From assembly GCF_016786355.1 (NCBI RefSeq), contig NZ_JADWYX010000014.1:1-63973 (forward strand): a DNA stretch of 63,973 nt, given 5' to 3'. Source of the DNA: Frankia sp. AgB1.9. GTDB lineage: Bacteria; Actinomycetota; Actinomycetes; Frankiales; Frankiaceae. Below are positions 61,722-63,973 of the stretch, one piece after another; the first letter of the stretch is position 1, and each line of letters starts with the position of its first letter. The notes beneath the pieces were generated by a model, which saw only the letters and a list, made by a program, of their open reading frames with translations, was not told the DNA's origin and did no database searches. Position numbers and translations under genes: made by a program.

Positions 61722-63973
61722 GTGGGCGACGGCCTGTCAGAGCAGGAGATCATCGAATTCGCCCGGATCTATTGGGATCCCGCCGCGGCCCGGAATTTTC
61801 TGGAGACGGCGGGTCTTGGGCGCGAGCACCATCCGGGGTGGAACGCGGGAAGCGCCATGCTGTTCTGGGCTGAAGTATCTCGCCTGATCGAAAACGGGGC
61901 TGTTCCCGGGGGCCGGCGGCGCCTGTACGCCGCGGCGTTGAAACAGTTCCCTGACAACCCGACCTTCGCGACCGAAACGCGTGCGGTTAGTACGCGGACG
62001 CGCGTGCCCTCGTCGTGGGACGAGGCTCGAGCGGCATGGCCACTCCCAGACCCCTTCGTAGACCGGGCGGCGGTCCTGGAAACGGCCCGTGACCTGCTGA
62101 CAGTGACTGGCGCCGGGCCTGTGGGCGTGATCGGGATGGGCGGCGCGGGAAAGTCGACGACCGCTCGCGCGATTCTTCACGACGACACGGTGCGCGACCG
62201 GTTCTCCGACGGGCCGGTATGGATAGAGGTGAACCCAGACGCGAACGTCGCCGCGATTCAGACCCGGGTTCTCGCGGCGTTCGGCGACCCTCGTCCCGTC
62301 CTCGACGTCGCCGAGGGCTACGACCGACTACGCGGCATGCTGGCCGGAGCGAGATGCCTGATCGTTCTGGACGACGTGTGGGAGCCGGATGTGGCCGACG
62401 GATTCCCCCGGCTGACAGGCGTCCGACTGCTCGTCACCTCCCGCGGCAGCGCGGTGCTGCGAGCCGGGGCGCCGATCTGCCCGGTCGGCCTCGTCGACGA
62501 GCCGACCGCCCGCCAACTGCTCGCGGCCTACGCTCGCCAGCCTGTGCCCGACGTGGAACCGGCCCGGCGCATCGTCGATCGATGCGGCGGTCTCGCGGTC
62601 GCGCTGGCCATCGCCGGGGGCCTGATCGGCGAGCTGTGGGAATGGGACGACGTCGCCGACGCGTTTGACCAGGCAGACCTGGCCGAACTGGAGTTGACCA
62701 GACGGCTGCCGGACTACCCCCACCCGAATCTGCTAAGAGTGATCGATGCGGGGTTGCGCCTGCTGCCCAACGGCGCCGCGGACCGGCTGGCCGAACTCGC
62801 GGTGTTCAAGGGCCGCGGGCCCATACCGGTGCCGGTGGTGCTGGACCTGTGGGCAGCCACCGGCCCGCTCGACCCAAGGGCGGCACGAGGACTGTTGCGC
62901 CAGCTTGCTGGCGCATCCCTGATCCGCCTGAATCCCGACACCCGGACGATCGGCGCGCACGACCTGGTATTCGACTACACCCGTGGCAGCCTTCCGCCCG
63001 GACGTTACGAGATCCTGCATCGCCTGGTTGCGCACCGATTCCTCGACCGATGGGGCGGCCTCGACAAAGGCCTCCCGCTCCTCAATCCAGTCGACCGACG
63101 AGACGCCTCCGATCGCTATGGACTCGCCCAGCTCGTCAGCCACCTGTTCGCCGCGGACGATCCGGACACCGTTGACGCGATCTTCACTGCCGAACGGCAT
63201 ACGCCGGACGGCCGAACCGAAAGCGTCTGGTACACCGCCCACGAGGACCAAGGAACGACGACCGAGTACCTCACCGCAATCCATGCCGCCCGCGATCACG
63301 CGCTAACCCATTACCCGTCCTGCTCCCCGGTCGGCCTGGCTCGCCAGGCAAACTACGCCCTAATACTCGGCTCGATTACCAGCCTCGCCGCCAACATCCC
63401 CCTGCCCCTCCTGCTGCGCCTCGTCGAAACCGGACGATGGCTGCCTGGACGCGCGCTCACCTACGCTCAGGCGATACCAGGCGCATCCACCCGGGCCCAG
63501 GCGCTGACCGCGCTGGCCCCAGTGGTGCCCACTGAGCAGCGCGCGGCAGTTCTCAACGAGGCTTTGGCCGCCGCGAGTGCCGTCGACGAGCCGTACCGCC
63601 GGGCCTTGGTGATGCGTGACCTGGCCGAATACGTGCCGGTTGAGCAGCGCGCCGCGGTCTTCGGATCGGCGTTGGCCGCCGTGGGTGCCATCGACGAGCC
63701 GGCCGCGCGGGGGTCGGTGTTGGGTGCGCTTGTTTCGCGGCTGCCTGCCGAGCTGCTGGGATCGGCGTTGGCCGCAGCGAGCGCCATCGACGAGCCGGCC
63801 GCGCGGGCAGCGGCACTGCATGGTCTCGTTCCGCGGCTGCCTGCCGAGTTAATCGGGTACGCGTTGGCCGCCGTGGGTGCGATCGGCGAGCCGGCTGCGC
63901 GGGGGTCGGTGTTGGGTGCGCTTGTTTCGCGGCTGCCTGCCGAGCTGCTGGGATCGGCGTTGGCCGCAGCGAG
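61722..63973 (+). CDS. EAD1-NB-ARC (STAND/NLR-like) protein, incomplete at the window end
   Basis: At least 750 aa from GTG 61722; no stop before the window ends. Residues ~5-85 (LSEQEIIEFARIYWDPAAARNFLETAGL to LYAAALKQFPDNPTF) match EAD1, an effector-associated domain that recruits a separately coded effector. The NB-ARC domain follows: P-loop GVIGMGGAGKSTTARA, kinase-2 CLIVLDDVWEPD, RNBS-like LLVTSRGSAV and a winged-helix part with LAELAVFKGRGPIP. The C-terminal part begins with helical repeats (PxEQRAAVxxxALAAxxAxDEP). STAND proteins sense an invader and oligomerise to trigger a response. The effector partner is not seen in this window. Confidence 0.85.
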   Translation, partial: MGDGLSEQEIIEFARIYWDPAAARNFLETAGLGREHHPGWNAGSAMLFWAEVSRLIENGAVPGGRRRLYAAALKQFPDNPTFATETRAVSTRTRVPSSWDEARAAWPLPDPFVDRAAVLETARDLLTVTGAGPVGVIGMGGAGKSTTARAILHDDTVRDRFSDGPVWIEVNPDANVAAIQTRVLAAFGDPRPVLDVAEGYDRLRGMLAGARCLIVLDDVWEPDVADGFPRLTGVRLLVTSRGSAVLRAGAPICPVGLVDEPTARQLLAAYARQPVPDVEPARRIVDRCGGLAVALAIAGGLIGELWEWDDVADAFDQADLAELELTRRLPDYPHPNLLRVIDAGLRLLPNGAADRLAELAVFKGRGPIPVPVVLDLWAATGPLDPRAARGLLRQLAGASLIRLNPDTRTIGAHDLVFDYTRGSLPPGRYEILHRLVAHRFLDRWGGLDKGLPLLNPVDRRDASDRYGLAQLVSHLFAADDPDTVDAIFTAERHTPDGRTESVWYTAHEDQGTTTEYLTAIHAARDHALTHYPSCSPVGLARQANYALILGSITSLAANIPLPLLLRLVETGRWLPGRALTYAQAIPGASTRAQALTALAPVVPTEQRAAVLNEALAAASAVDEPYRRALVMRDLAEYVPVEQRAAVFGSALAAVGAIDEPAARGSVLGALVSRLPAELLGSALAAASAIDEPAARAAALHGLVPRLPAELIGYALAAVGAIGEPAARGSVLGALVSRLPAELLGSALAAA
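63671..63973 (+). repeat. In-frame 96-bp tandem repeats in the NB-ARC gene
   Basis: Units start with GTTGGCCGC at 63671, 63767, 63863 and 63959, exactly 96 bp (32 aa) apart. Units 1 and 3 differ at about 3 of 96 bases; unit 2 is more distant but unit 4 starts like it, giving an A-B-A-B order of 192 bp. More diverged units of 32-36 aa lie before 63671. Confidence 0.85.

Noticed and set aside
63671..63973. Regular repeats at the window end as a CRISPR array
   Set aside because: Units are 96 bp, in frame, adjacent without spacers and encode a helical repeat within the NB-ARC gene.

Overview
The window is high-GC DNA from a filamentous-type actinobacterium. The genes that suggest this are a DUF574-type SAM methyltransferase, a PASTA-less Ser/Thr kinase, XRE/DUF5753 and DUF6879 regulators, a DUF2637 protein, HelR with a rifamycin-associated element, and many GTG starts. 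A Frankia-like lineage would fit, but the sequence alone cannot prove it.

Region 1 (1 to about 21,265) is a mobile genomic island with variable GC. It carries: (a) a low-GC left part with an RdgB/HAM1-like protein and a CYTH triphosphatase-like protein, divergent around two identical-core palindromes; (b) a long minus-strand block (10,246 down to 2,404) of tightly overlapping genes: a small protein, DUF6879, XRE-DUF5753, radical SAM, DnaQ-type exonuclease, dTMP kinase-like, resolvase-like, GHKL ATPase, HhH-GPD DNA glycosylase, B12-binding radical SAM and a truncated second dTMP kinase; (c) a complete Gabija anti-phage pair, gajA-gajB; (d) a DUF2637 protein, small element-type ORFs and a large serine integrase. 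The right end of the island lies inside an FMN-dependent alpha-hydroxy-acid oxidase gene, which has lost its C-terminal part.

Region 2 (21.3-35.7 kb) is chromosomal: an S51 peptidase-like protein, a TgpA-like transglutaminase with Ser in place of the catalytic Cys, a PKD-repeat surface protein, a DUF574 methyltransferase, a Ser/Thr kinase, a two-component system with a membrane protein, and a PPOX flavoenzyme.

Region 3 (35.7-43.0 kb) is a hexuronide catabolic cluster: uxuB-uxaC, a LarA-like gene, a LacI-type regulator and uidA. Near-identical LacI-type operators lie in both divergent intergenic regions. The expected route is glucuronide to glucuronate to fructuronate to mannonate.

Region 4 (43.0-51.3 kb) holds a TRZ/ATZ-type amidohydrolase with a divergent LysR gene, a LOV-GAF-SpoIIE phosphatase, bluB behind a cobalamin riboswitch, and helR behind a rifamycin-associated element.

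Region 5 (51-60.7 kb) is an oxidative catabolic cluster with two Rieske oxygenases, each translationally coupled to the same kind of small unknown protein. With them are a TauD-type dioxygenase, an SDR, a carboxymuconolactone decarboxylase-like protein, an amidohydrolase lacking the usual HxH, an aldehyde dehydrogenase and a TetR regulator. A shared TGACTAACA motif lies upstream of both operons.

Region 6 (61.7 kb to the end) is the start of an EAD1-NB-ARC (STAND/NLR-like) protein. Its C-terminal 96-bp repeats are almost identical and run off the window.
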